DNA of 64,000 nt from positions 2,044,501 through 2,108,500 of the forward strand of contig NC_057768.1 in assembly GCF_010389155.1 (NCBI RefSeq), given 5' to 3'. Position 1 is the stretch's first letter. Each line of letters opens with the position of its first letter. A program made the position numbers and the translations under genes. The DNA comes from Erigeron canadensis (taxonomy: Eukaryota > Streptophyta > Magnoliopsida > Asterales > Asteraceae). Positions 50,780-62,518 of the stretch are shown one piece after another. The notes under the pieces are model-generated. The model had not been told where the DNA came from and did not search any database. It saw only the letters and a list, made by a program, of their open reading frames with translations.

Positions 50780-51890
50780 CTATCTTAATGGGACATTTAG
50801 TAAGCCTCATCTTCGACATGTGTCCTACGAAGATTTTAGGAGGAAGACCTTCAGTCACTGGATCCATTAGCATATTTATGTGTACTTATGTACTCAATAC
50901 AAAGAACATTTTCCTCAATCAATTCACAAACAGAAACTTTGTATCGAGATACACCTCAGCGCCAGTTGAACTGTTACTATTCAAGCAAGTTACGGTAGCT
51001 GAGTTATCACAGTAAAGCTTCAGTGGTCTATAAACAAAGTTGACGATTTTCGAGTCCACTGACCAGGTTCTTTAACAACATCTCATGACATGAAATTATG
51101 AACGTTTAGCCATCATGGGGACGTTGCAGTCAGTTTTTATTTATGACTTCGTCAAAAGTTAGGTTTGCCAGCTAATCATAAATATACATTCAGAAGTAGA
51201 TTTCTTATTGGAATTAGAACATCCCACTACTTCTAAGTTGTCACCTCTTCTATAAGTTAGTATGTAGTCTTTGATCCTTTGTAGATATCTTAGAACCTTT
51301 TAGCCACTTTCCAGTGTACTAATTCAGGATTAAATAGTTAACTCCCAAGCATACCAGTAATGTAAGCAATATCTGAACAAGTGCTGACCTGAGCTTACAT
51401 AATGCTCCCAACTACTCATGAGTAAGGTATCATCCTCATTTTCCCCTTCTTTAATCTCAATGTTCGGACTTTGGAAACAATCACATACATTTCCTTTTAC
51501 TAATAGATCTATAGTGGGTGTGTAGTGTTGCATGTTATGGCGTTCTAAGATGTGTTCAATATAAGTCTTTTGAGAAAGAACCAGAACATCATTACGCCTA
51601 TCTCGATGTATTTCGATACCTTTAACATAAGAGGTGTCATCGAGATCTTTCATGTCGACATTCTGCGAAAAATAAAAGCTTCGACTTACGCAACATATCC
51701 AAGTTGTTACTTGCAAGTATATCATCCACGTGCAAATCAAGGATTGTAAATTTACTCCCACTGATCTTGAGATAGGTGCATTAATCCACTTGAATCTTTA
51801 GGAAGTCTTGTCCTTTTATGACTTTGTTAAACTTAAGGTACCATTTTAGTGATGCTTGCTTCAACCCGTATATGGACATATTTGCACGTA
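50780..51890 (-). pseudogene. Ty1/copia polymerase remnant (reverse transcriptase to RNase H)
   Basis: Minus-strand translation in shifting frames gives copia motifs in order. Near 51870 is the YGLKQAS word, near 51730 an HVDD form of the catalytic YVDD box, then VDMKDLDDTSYVKGIEIHRD and VLSQKTYIEHIL (51665-51550). Near 51000-50810 comes an RNase H end with LYCDNSA and DPVTEGLPPK. At least one frameshift separates the HVDD segment from the VDMKD segment, and stops interrupt the rest. Upstream gag, protease and integrase are absent, and no 5' LTR was found, so the element is dead and 5'-truncated. Confidence 0.85.
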
Positions 51891-52554
51891 TATGAACTTA
51901 ACTTTTTCAACTAATAAAATATGATACTACTAGAAATGCAACCATTAAGTGTGTACATATTTTATTAGGGTTTATTTGGTCATAAAAAGAGGACACTCAC
52001 CTTATGATTGAATGAACCAACATGAGAGTCGTTTTCATTGCTTAGTTAACGAAGTCGGGGAATACTTGTGACCGCAATACTCGGATTGGTTAACACTAGT
52101 GAGTCTAAAGTTGAAATTTGTTATTAAAAGAGCAACCTCTAAATGGTAAATTGATATTTTGTCTTACGTCGCGCTTGTGAGAAGGCTAAGGGTCATAAGT
52201 CTTAACTTGTCAATCCGTTTTAAATTGTTATATCTTGTTCAACCACTATCGTTGCAAAAAGAGGGAGATTCGCCCAAGCAAACACATTTGTTTGTGATTG
52301 ATATTGTTATTTTATTTATTTACCTTATATGTTTGTTTGTTTTGTCTTTTTTTTTTCCGTTAGTTGAAACCACCTTTCAAAACTTTTGTTTAATTAACAA
52401 AATTCACTTAAATTCAAATACTTCACTTAAATTTTCAATTCACCACTTTCTAGTCGACACTCGAGTCATATTTGCCATATACTTTTGTATTTGATCAATT
52501 ATTGAATTTCCATTTATTTCATTTCATTTTCCACCTCCTCTTTTATTGACTGTG

Positions 52555-52705
52555 GCTCGTTGGATTTCCAGAGACGTCATTCGGGCCCGCATCACTTGAC
52601 CTGGGTTCGATCCTCATGCTCCGCAACGCCGGAGGTGTAGAACCTGGAAGCAACCTCTCGACCTCTTACTCACTATATAGTTAAGTCAAAACGAGTGTTG
52701 TGTTA
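52555..52705 (+). mobile_element. SINE-like segment
   Basis: A box-B-like gggttcgatcctc at 52603-52615 is preceded by tggctcgttggatttcc, which could be a degraded A box. The segment ends gttatttaaaaaact. Ends are approximate. Confidence 0.45.
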
Positions 52706-52729
52706 TTTAAAAAACTAATAATGCAAGTT

Positions 52730-53155
52730 ATAGGTGGGATATTTGGCGAAGGAACATTTGAATTCTTTCAGTTACTTTGTTGAAACTGGGATTAAGAAGA
52801 TTGTGTCCGCTAGTCATACCATTAGGTCCAGCAGTAATCCTAATGTTTATTTCCGGTATTATTCATATTATATATTATTTTTGTATGCCATAATAATTCC
52901 TTTATATATCTGGAGTCTGCAAATTAGATTTTACTATGTACACAATGTGTCTGTCATGTCCTTTTGGAAATTGCAGATATGAAGATGTTTGGATTGGCAA
53001 ACCATCTAGATTGATTGATGGTGTGGAGGTGTCTCTATATCCACACACCTATCGTTTAACTAATAGGACGTAAGGCCAACAACTTTGCTATCAAACCATT
53101 TATGCCTCTTTGTTGTGACTGTGGTTGGCAATGCATTTTCGGTTATGATGCTCCC
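52730..53155 (+). pseudogene. Unidentified gene fragment next to the inverted repeat
   Basis: Exon-like segments are visible: one ends near 52856 in a ttccg|gtatta donor, and one opens after ttgcag at 52977 and reads YEDVWIGKPSRLIDGVEV before a stop near 53072. Downstream CDCGWQCIFGYDAPIY continues into the inverted repeat arm. Composition and splice-like junctions suggest captured or decayed gene sequence. I do not recognise the family. Confidence 0.35.
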
Positions 53156-55253
53156 ATATACGTGACTATCAAGTATTGCAATGGCAATCCTGAGGAACTT
53201 TTTATGAAAGTAAGTCTGTGATATACTTTTGGTATTTCATTCATGTCAATACAATTTTCAATATAATCATTCTTCCCAATTGCAGAAAGATGTCATCATA
53301 GGTAGAATCCATATAATGTTGAGAAACTGTTGTTGTGTCCTCTATCAAAAGGATGATGATGAATTGGCCAATATCGGTATTGTCTTCATTTACATTAGAG
53401 TAAAATGTCTAGGAGGTTAATTTTTTTGTTCAATACACTAATGTCTTTAATGTTTTGTTCATGTGAATATGCGCTTGATCCGGGTGGATATTTTGTTATG
53501 AACGGATCGGAGTAGGTTTGTGTCTGAATTTAAATGTCATCTTGTCTTGTCGTTACTATGTTAATTTGATTATATATATGCTCATAGTGAGAATTTCTGC
53601 AGGTGATATTAATTCAAGAACTACTTGCTAAGAATAGAATAATCGGTGACAGGGATGAGAAACAGTGGTGAGTATGTATAGTACTAATGATTCTGTTTTT
53701 TTGGTTTTGTTTTTGTTCGGTTTATATTTCTTGTTTTCTCTTTAGCGTCCAGGCTTCTATTACGAGCAACACTGTGATCCAAAGAAGTAAAACTGTTACT
53801 GTATAAAAATAGAGAAAGAGAAGCTTTATTATTTAAAACTTAAATCATTCGCAACCAAGGTCATATGTTATTTTAGTGTCCACCCCTCAAAAAGAATTGT
53901 ATCCCTCACCTCATGAATGGTTAATGTTTTCTGTGTATTTGAATTACTTTTAAAAGTTTCATTACGCCTTTAGGTACCTATTATAGTGGTTATGAAAGCT
54001 ATGGGTATGGAAACAGATCAAGAAGTTATACAAATGGTTGGAAGAATCCTGATTATGCTTTACTACTTTTTCCATCTATCGAGGTAGATTCTTAGCTATA
54101 TGAACTTCCAATTAGAGCAGCCACTTACCTATTGAGTCAAGTATCTACCTCAATATGATTATGCTTTACTACATTTTCCATCTATTGAGGTAGATACTTT
54201 ATTGAGGTAGATACTTGACTCAATAGGTAAGTGGCTGCTCTAATTGGAAGTTCATCTCAATAGATAAGTGGCTGCTCTAATTAGAAGTTCATAGCTTATC
54301 TATTGAGTCAAGTATCTACCTCAATAGATGGAAAAAGTAGTAAAACATAATCAGGATTGCTTCCAACCATTTGTATAACTTCTTGATCTGTTTCCATACC
54401 CATAGCTTTCATAATCACCATTAATAGGTACCTAAAGGCGTAACGAAACTAATAAAAGTAACTCAAATACACAGAAACAGTAACCATTCACGAGGTGAGG
54501 GATAATTTATTTTTTTTATGGGTGGGCACTAAAATAACATACGATTTGTACCTTGGTTGTGAATGATTTAAGTGTTAAATAAAGCTTCTCTTTCTCCATT
54601 TTTATAACAGTTTTACTTCTTCGGATCACAGTGTTGCTCGTAATAGAAACCTGGACACTAAAGAGAAAACAAGAAATATAAACCGAACAAGAACAAAACA
54701 AAAAAAAAAAAAAGAATCATCAATACTATACATACTCACCACTATTTCTCATCCCTGTCAATAATTATTCAATTCTTAGCAAGCAGTTCTTGAATTAATA
54801 TCATCTGTAGAAATTCTCACTATGAGCAGATATATAATCAAATTAACATAGTAACGACAAGACAAGATGACATTTAAATTCAGACACAAACCTACTCCGA
54901 TCCGTTCACAACAAAATATCCACCCGGATTAAGCGGACATTCACATGAACAAAACATTAAAGACATTAGTGTATTGAACAAAAAAAAATTAACCTCCTAG
55001 ACATTTTACTCTAATGTAAATGAAGACAATACCGATATTGGCCAATTCATCATCATCCTTTTGATAGAAGACAGAACAACAGCTTCTCAACATTATACGG
55101 ATTTTACCTATGATGACATCTTTCTGCAATAGGGAAGAATGATTAAATTGAAAATTGTATTGACATGAATGAAATACCAAAAACATATCAAACCCGTACT
55201 TTTATAAAAAGTTCCTCAGGATTGCCATTGCAATACTTGATAATCGCGTATAT
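53156..55253. repeat. Long inverted repeat, arms of about 1 kb, 44-base loop
   Basis: The left arm (53156-54155) and right arm (54200-55253) are reverse complements over essentially their full length with scattered mismatches and one insert of about 50 bp in the right arm. The inner 54 bp on each side (54102-54155 and 54200-54253) pair perfectly. Both arms carry the same exon-like fragment, read on plus at 53284-53420 and on minus at 54989-55135, containing YQKDDDELANIGIVFIYIRV. A transcript through the locus would form a long hairpin. Confidence 0.92.
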
Positions 55254-55719
55254 CGGCAGGAGAGATTAGTTTAACGAAACCGATGTACAATTTTAATCAA
55301 ACACATCTAGCTATCTATTGGCTGAATAGAAGCAACTATGTTATTGATACAAAAAATTAAAACATACCTGGAAGAGAAGATCGGTCGTATACAATCTTTT
55401 TTTAGAGAAAATATAAAATTTTTTGATACAAATTCAAAATATATTGAGATCCATATGATATAACCCTAAATCCCTAAAATGGTAAGGATTTGATTTTATC
55501 TCTATTATTTGAATTGGAGCGTAATTGATGGAATTAAGTTGGAGGATTTATGGTTTCTGGCTAATGTCGATGTATATTTGGGGTTATTTCCTAAATTTAT
55601 GTTTGATCGTAATGACACTTTATCAATAGTGAGTTTCACAATCATAAACAAAACATATGTTGGTTCAACTGGTTAAGATGCATTGTGGATTGAAAAGGAG
55701 ATCACATGTTTTTGTGCTC

Positions 55720-55770
55720 GGCTTTTTTGTGCTCGGCTGCTCGCGCTTCGCGGCGGCATGTATTAACGGA
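55720..55770 (-). mobile_element. Inverted Helitron-like terminus related to the one at 41.17 kb
   Basis: On the minus strand this reads catgccgccgcgaagcgcga followed by gcac-aaaaa words, matching cctgccgccgcgaagtgcga and gcacaaaaactag at 41173-41206. The terminal CTAG itself is not preserved here and the word cgagcacaaaaa is doubled. It marks a second copy of that repeat family just upstream of eIF3m. Confidence 0.5.
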
Positions 55771-56066
55771 TAATGAAAATCGTATAAATAAATTTTGTGT
55801 TATCATTTAATTATATTAATCATTTTTATAATAAATTGATTTTTAAGCTATTTAATTATATTAACCATTTAAAAAAAAAAAACGGTTGGTCTGTACCCGT
55901 ACCCGAACCATTGCAATCATCCGGATTATCGACAGGTAATTTGGGGTCGACCATACTTTCTAGCAGTAAAAAATCGTCTATACCATTGTTCTTCCTCCAA
56001 ATTTGTTTATCTACTTTTGCCGTAAACACATCAACCGAGTTTCCCGTTGCAGCTTCCGCCGCCGCC

Positions 56067-59000
56067 ATGACGACGGTCGTCCCTACTTCCGAAGACGATC
56101 CCGTCGTCTCCGTCGTCCGCTTCACTGCTGAGATGTCCTGGGCTGAAGCCGGTCCTGAGGTATACATATATATATATATATATGTTGATTTATTGATTAT
56201 ATTGTGTGTTGTGATGTAATAATAATGTATAATATTGTGTGAAATAATTGAATGAATAAATAGGTAGCAGAAGCACAAGTGAGTAGGTTATGTTTAGAAG
56301 CTCAGGAATGTGTGATTGGTGGCAGATGGTTGGATTTAGCTTCTTTAATGATCACTTCTGCTGATTTACTCGTTTCCAAAGCTTCCGATAAAGGTTTTTC
56401 TCCGATTTTCGCCTTTTTTTTTTTTTTATCGTTGTTGTTAGACATACAGGTTTACTATTTTTATTATGTTAGAATTGTTAAAGTTTTTATTAATGATATA
56501 TATTAATATATTAGTGAATGTACTTGCTTGGAATGCTTTCCGGTGTATAGTTCATTGGTGTCGTTTGATTACTGGTTTTGTAAGTCATGACAATACCGTG
56601 GCAAAATACTAATCTGCCAAAACCTATATCATTATCTTTAAGTTATATGCAAATGTACATTTGATATGAGATGTTATCCACCTGAAAGATGTACATTTGC
56701 ATGTAACCTAAAGATATTGATATAGGTTTTGGCGAAGTCGTATATCTCAAAATATCCGTATTCATTTTGGTTTAGATATGCTGGCGTGAGTGCTGGATGC
56801 CTGGATTATCATTTTTTTCTGCTGTCCAGTCTCACATGTATACCATGAGAGACATGTCAGTTGGAGCTATATCACCTATTCACGTTCATTTGCATCAATT
56901 TCTATTTACAAATTATAAAGGACAATAATGCTGCCGATTTCAGTGCCGTGTTTTGCCTTGGATTTTTTTTTAATAGTTTCTGTATAACTAAGTTACAATA
57001 TGCTTTGTCTCATGTTCCATGGCATACTGCTAAAACATATTGATAGTGTTTAGTTTAGTTTTCTTATATTTTATATACCAATGAAGCTAAAATTGTTTTT
57101 TCTTTGCTCTTACTTTAGACCTTGAATGCATTTTCACCGTTATCTGCAATCTTGTCAAGAAACCTGAAAGTACTGATGAAATTTTAGAGATGGCAAAGCT
57201 TTTATCCACAAAAATTGTGCAACAACCAACTGATAAGCCCGCACTGCGATTGAAGATGTAAGTTTGGGACAGTTTTTGTAAACCATATCCAATTACATCT
57301 GAAAAATTGCTCAGTGTTATTATTTTCTTCTTTGTCTTAGCCTGTTCAATCTGTACAACCTATTGGAGAACCCTTACTGTCGGTTCTATGTCTACATGGG
57401 TGCCCTTAAGTTGGCAATTGATGGAAAGGTAACGGAACATATAATACCATCTTTCAAAAAGATCGACAGTTTCTTAAAAGAATGGGATCTAGGAGTGCAT
57501 GATCAAAGAGAGCTTTACCTGGCCATCTCTAATGTTTTGAAGGAACATAAGAGGTATCATGAACGCTTATATGACTTTTGTATAGTCTTTTTGCGGATTT
57601 ATTATTTCGAGTTTTTTCAAGTATCTGCACTTAAGTTGCCTTGATGAATTTCAGCTCCCCCAAGGAAATTCTGAAGTTTTTATCAAAATACCTGGCAACA
57701 TTTTCTGGTGAGGATGCACATGTTATGGAGGAGGCGAAGGAAGAAGCTGCTCACGCCATTATTGAATTTATCAAAGCACCTGACATGTTTCAGGTATCCT
57801 GATATTTAACTGAACAAGCTCTTTAAGACTTAATTGTAGCATTTCCTTGTGCACCATGGAACATAAAATTAGGTATCCGTGTGCTCTGATGCGGTGTAAG
57901 ATATTTGGTCTCAACCAAATGAGCTGTACTAGCTAAATAGGAATTTACACGATTTTCCACTGATATAGCTTTACCTATCCTTAGGAGCTTACACACAGTA
58001 CAGTTTCTAATTCTCTGTTTTAGTTCTATTCAGTTTTTAATGGGAAACAAGAGGATGAAAATAGACACCAACCTTTTAAGATATGTGGTTAGAAGTTCAT
58101 TGCGTTATTAAGTTTCATGTTGGTAATGTGCACACGACAGTTCTAGGCTTATAGCTCATGGTCATTTATATGTATATACTGTGTAATCAATTGCGGTGGG
58201 ATTTTAGTTTTTGGTCCTCATCTAAAGTTTCGGTCTTGAAATAGTCAGTAATATTTACCGATATCCCACCGATCTCGGTCCAAATTTCAGTGGGATATCG
58301 GTTTTCCAGCTTTTTATTTTGATTTTTTTATTTAAATATTTCTTGCCCAAACCTAAACATGACATACGAAACACCAACTGTTGCAAGTATCAACACTAAC
58401 CTATTAAACATTGCACTTTTAAGCTTGACGGTAGTTAGTGGAATATGATGTGGCAAAGTTAAAAGCATTGTGTGTGCTCTTATAAGGAAATCTTATTTGT
58501 GCAGAAAAGGTATATCAAGATCTATGGTATATTATATGGACAAACACCAATCTTTAGTGTTTTGGACCTTTTGGATGATGAGCTCAACTACAACTGTTAT
58601 AATATGGGATATATTATCTGTCCAAAGAACTTACACATTATGCTATCGCTAGAAAATTCAACATTTCCTTTTTTGGATATCGGCCTTTTCAAAATTACTA
58701 TTCCGTTATATGATTGTTTTTCTCAACGTTATATGTTTAAGGGGTACATTAGGCATTTGATCAAATTTATAGACTTTGATAGTTTGATTAAACTAGTATT
58801 TTTATTACTGGAAATGTTATAGATGCATGTCACACCTCTTGTCCTTTTTTCCCCCTTCTGAACGGCAAATTTGTGCTTAGCAGCTTTGCCTCTTATATAC
58901 CCAACTCCATTTTTATGGGAAACCCATTCTGGGTAAACCCCTGTCTCTAGTTCTCGGTGCATTTTACTCACACCAGGATTTGAAGCTAAGGTCTCTAAGT

Positions 59001-60425
59001 CTCAAGTACGGAAGTACCCCCAAGTAGCAATCCATCTATTGATGATTGGTTGTCACACTTCTTGTCTTGACCCATGATAGTAATTACAAGCCCTTGATTC
59101 ACCTTTCTAAATATAATTTGCCGGTAAAGTAGCTATATTAGTTCTTTTTCTGTTGAAATTGATTTACTGGCTCTTTAACTTATAAAATGTGAAAGTTGAT
59201 ATATTGTTCAATATTGTATAGAATGATCTGCTTCAGATGCCTGCTGTAGCACAACTGGAGAAGGATACCAATTATGCATTACTATATCAGCTCTTGAAGA
59301 TATATCTGACTCAGAGGCTAGAGGCTTACTTGAATTTCTACACAGAAAATTCTGCATTACTGAAAAGCTATGGTGATTATTATCTTCGTTACATTTAAGC
59401 TTAGGTTCAGTTTGTGTTTCATACTTAAAGTATGTATGCTAAATATATGGTGGTATTCTTTTTGCAATGTGGTGTAGGTCTTGTACACGAAGAATGTATA
59501 GCAAAGATGAGGTTGATGTCATTGGTGGACCTTGCCTCCGATGAATCTGGCCAAATTCCCTATTCTCTGATTAAGGACACTCTTCATGTAAGCATGATTT
59601 TCTCATATCCACTACCCCCTCTGCCAAAACCTTTTTTTGTTGAATACATCATGGTGGGATATCTTGCAGATAGAGTATGATGAGGTGGAACCATGGGTAG
59701 TAAAGGCGATCACTGTTAAACTGATCGATTGCAAAATCGACCAAATGAATCAAGTCATCAGAGTCAGGTGTGTATAAACTTCATGTCCTTTGATTATTTG
59801 ATTAATTACTTCTGTCTAGACTTGGTGGCTAAATGGACGGTTGTTTATCATGTGAAATCAGTTAATTGCTACCCGTCCTGTTTGTTTGACCCAGAACAAC
59901 TTTTGTCGCATTATTATTTATTTAGTATTTTAGTGTGTCAATCATGATTATAAAAAGCTATATTGCTAAAAAAGTATTTAGTTCCCTTAATTCAATGATT
60001 ACAAATGGCCAACTTTTTGATCCATTTGACTAAGTAAAAATTATATAAATTTTGTTTAACCTTTTTGATCTGTTGGAGTTAAAATGTAACCCAAACATAC
60101 CCAATTTAAAGCTGCAACCTCCATTCTGTTTCTTATTTTTTACAACTAACGTACTGTTTTATGTTATGTCTAGTCGTTGCACTGAGCGTGTTTTTGGGCC
60201 ACAACAGTGGCAAGCTTTGCGAGGAAAGCTGGCAACATGGAAGGTATATATACTTTTTGATCAATCTTATGCGACTCCGTATAAGAAATATGTAACATGG
60301 TTTGTTTTATTATTGCTTATAAATATTTCTTTCAGGTTAACATATCAAATGTAATTACAACCATTCAAGCAAACAAGGTCACAGAAGAAGGAATGCAGGC
60401 GATGCAAGGTTTGGTGATACCTTAG
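56067..60425 (+). CDS. EIF3M: Eukaryotic translation initiation factor 3 subunit M
   Basis: Ten GT-AG exons: 56067-56159, 56264-56393, 57119-57257, 57341-57553, 57655-57793, 59222-59372, 59478-59587, 59670-59767, 60174-60243 and 60336-60425; all phases fit and give 410 residues, the family length. The start MTTVVPTSEDDPVV sits in a strong gccgccATG context. Diagnostic segments include GRWLDLASLMITSADLLVSK, NLYNLLENPYCRFYVYMGAL, MRLMSLVDLASDESGQIPYS and WVVKAITVKLIDCKIDQMNQ. The C-terminal third is the PCI domain that scaffolds eIF3; the protein acts in the cytosol in 43S/48S initiation complexes. Intron 5 (1.43 kb) carries a SINE-like insert. The gene is tail-to-tail with the cyclin-like exons. 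It appears intact. Confidence 0.95.
58810..59060 (-). mobile_element. SINE-like insert in intron 5 of the eIF3m gene
   Basis: Read on the minus strand the segment runs from ggattgctacttgggggtac through ttcaaatcctggtgtgagta to gttgggtatataagaggcaa. Parts recur at 16.85-16.9 kb. The box-B-like word is degenerate. It lies between exons 5 and 6 and does not touch splice sites. Confidence 0.4.
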
Positions 60426-61283
60426 TTATTATTTCATTTTCGCAGCCAACGTATTCATCAGTATTCAGCACGTGAGATATTCAAGAAAAAGAGGTGTGCA
60501 TAGACAAGTCTTGTTACTTGCTTTTCGTTGAAGGGTAAAATTATACACATTTTGGAAGTTTTGTTGGCAACAAGTCATATTGAGTACTAGTTTCTTATTT
60601 TAAGTATTTCTACCAACTGATGAGAATAATAGGACCAGAGAAAGATATTATGCTTCTTTTAAATCCTTCTAGTTTTATGCCAATGCTCAACATTTCCTTG
60701 TAATCATTCCTAAAAAGAGACCCACACTAGTATAGACCGGAAGCTCTACAGCATGGGCAAACCCTCCCTCACATTTGCATTAAGGTGGATCGTTTGCTAT
60801 GCATTAATTTATCTGCCTCACTCATACGAAGTATTTCTGTACTTATTTTGCATGCGGGTGAACCAAACCTAACAAACAAGGAATGGATGTCTCTTGGGTC
60901 ATCTGAGAATGATTCGGGCCGTATGAAGGGAAACTACAAATGTTGTACCCTTGTAAATGGCAGTATTGTTTAGCCTGTATTGTTTAGCCTGAAGTTGACA
61001 TCAATGCTTGTTGGGAAATTACAAATCTTGTACCCTTGTAACTAATAATTATTAACCGGTTACAATGGGTATGGGCTTTTTTTCCGGTCGGTTTTATGAG
61101 TAACTTGGGTTGGTCCAATTTCAATCACCCATAATCATAATAGCAACACATAAGATTTTTTATTAAGCACATCACATAGCAATGAATTAACAAACTAACT
61201 ACAAACAAACAGGAAGTAAACTATTGAATTAGTAAACAACCGATGTATCCTGAATATAAAAAAACCCACGACTATGAAAGTAA
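60426..61283. other. Convergent 3' region between eIF3m and the cyclin-like exons
   Basis: This holds the eIF3m 3' UTR and the 3' flank of the minus-strand gene. The word cctgtattgtttagcctg is partly doubled near 60970-60990. The 62-codon frame at 60785-60973 is not conserved-looking. Confidence 0.5.
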
Positions 61284-62138
61284 CTAACGAACAGATGATG
61301 TGTGCAATTTTTTGGGCAACTGCGAAATCAAGATCATGTTTTTGATGATCCAACTACAACAACTTTCATGGCCGCCAAGACCAACCAAATGAAGCTCCAT
61401 CATCCTCTTTGTACATTTCCAAAGTTCCGTGTCCTTAAACACAGTATGGCTACGATATGTGTCACGCCACATACGTATATTATGTGTCAACACACATGCG
61501 GCATATAATGCAGCAGCTGCCAACTTTTCTGTAGGATATGTCATCTTCAAGTCATAATCCCATATCCCCAATTTGGCATAAAAACTCGCCATCAGTGTAG
61601 TCTATCAGCATATATAAAACATCATAATACTAATTAATTAAGTACTTCAAAAAACCAGAATGTAATACTAAAATTAAAATTAAAAAAAAAAACTCACTTT
61701 TGTATCTGGCCAAATTTTGGCAGCTTTGTAAAACCGAATGAGAAATGTATGCACTGAAGGAACATCTATTTCCATATCTAACGCATTCAAAATCCGATCC
61801 TCCATAGCCATCCCGAGTCGACAATTTAAGCCATTAAGATCGGGAGATCCTCTAGTAACACATTCAAGGAGTTCACTCAGAACTGGACGTCTGAAGAGCC
61901 CGGTTTCATGGTATTTCGAGGAAATGTGCACTGCAACCACACTTGCATACATTGCTTCTTCTTTCCCGGAAATAACTTGAGCAGAAAGGAAACGGCCGAA
62001 TATTTCAACAGCAGTGAATGCTGTTATGGTGTCTAGATGATACGATAACTCTATGTTGAATATACAATTGACCAAAGACTTTCTTGCTTCTTTGTCAATA
62101 GTGGGTTGGCGGAGGATAACATCAACTTTGCTCTCGTT
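61284..62138 (-). CDS. Cyclin-box protein, 5' end unresolved (partial)
   Basis: Two exons on the minus strand, 61698-62138 and 61284-61601, joined in phase 0 across a 96-bp GT-AG intron, encode at least 252 residues. The first covers an N-terminal cyclin fold with RKSLVNCIFNIEL, TAVEIFGRFLSAQVI, VVAVHISSKYHE and MEDRILNALDMEIDVPSVHT. The second is a C-terminal cyclin fold with YPTEKLAAAALYAACVL and CTKRMMELHL. This resembles mitotic A/B-type cyclins, which activate CDKs, but is diverged. The first exon opens after an AG at 62139-62140 and contains no ATG before the middle of the cyclin fold, so a start exon must lie upstream or be lost. Sequence upstream to 62.5 kb offers no clear ATG exon, and a MULE begins at 62.52 kb. 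It may be a gene with an unseen leader exon or a 5'-broken copy. Confidence 0.65.
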
Positions 62139-62518
62139 CTACATAAGATAAAAATTTAATCATGTGTTAGGACACATTTTATACGTTTCAAATTGGCCAA
62201 TGTGTCAAGAATATGTAAATAATTGCGCTTTACGGAAGTAGGATCGCTTGCTTGGAAGTTTGCTTGGTGCGCTATTAAGTTGATTATAAGAAAGTCATAA
62301 TGGGCACCTTGTGAGGAAAATGTTAGGCTATGGGGGATGAACCCACCCTTGGTTCGCCGGGTGGGTCGCCTCCCACACCACCTCCACACGGCGATTTTCT
62401 CCCAAGTTTGAAAACGACGACCTATACATACCGCCCAAACTTTTGTTTTGCCCAAGAAATGGAGCCGTTGAACGGCTAGTAGTTTTATATATAAAAAAAA
62501 TTTACCTCTTAAATTTAT
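62139..62518 (-). other. Upstream flank of the cyclin-like exons
   Basis: An open frame without ATG spans 62156-62455 and is GC-richer than its neighbours in 62330-62460. A possible donor ttcc|gtaaag near 62236 would join in phase 0 to the cyclin exon through a 97-bp intron. The resulting N-terminal peptide does not resemble cyclin N-termini, so I do not add it to the gene model. Confidence 0.35.

Noticed and set aside
51552..51749. 65-codon plus-strand frame
   Set aside because: It is the antisense of the copia reverse transcriptase remnant.
55797..56219. 140-codon frame running into the eIF3m start on the plus strand
   Set aside because: Different composition upstream of the ATG at 56067; the conserved protein begins at MTTVVPTSE and the frame reads through the donor at 56160.
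62156..62455. 99-codon minus-strand frame as the N-terminus of the cyclin
   Set aside because: It starts at TTG, has no ATG, and its peptide is unlike cyclin N-termini; kept only as a noted flank.
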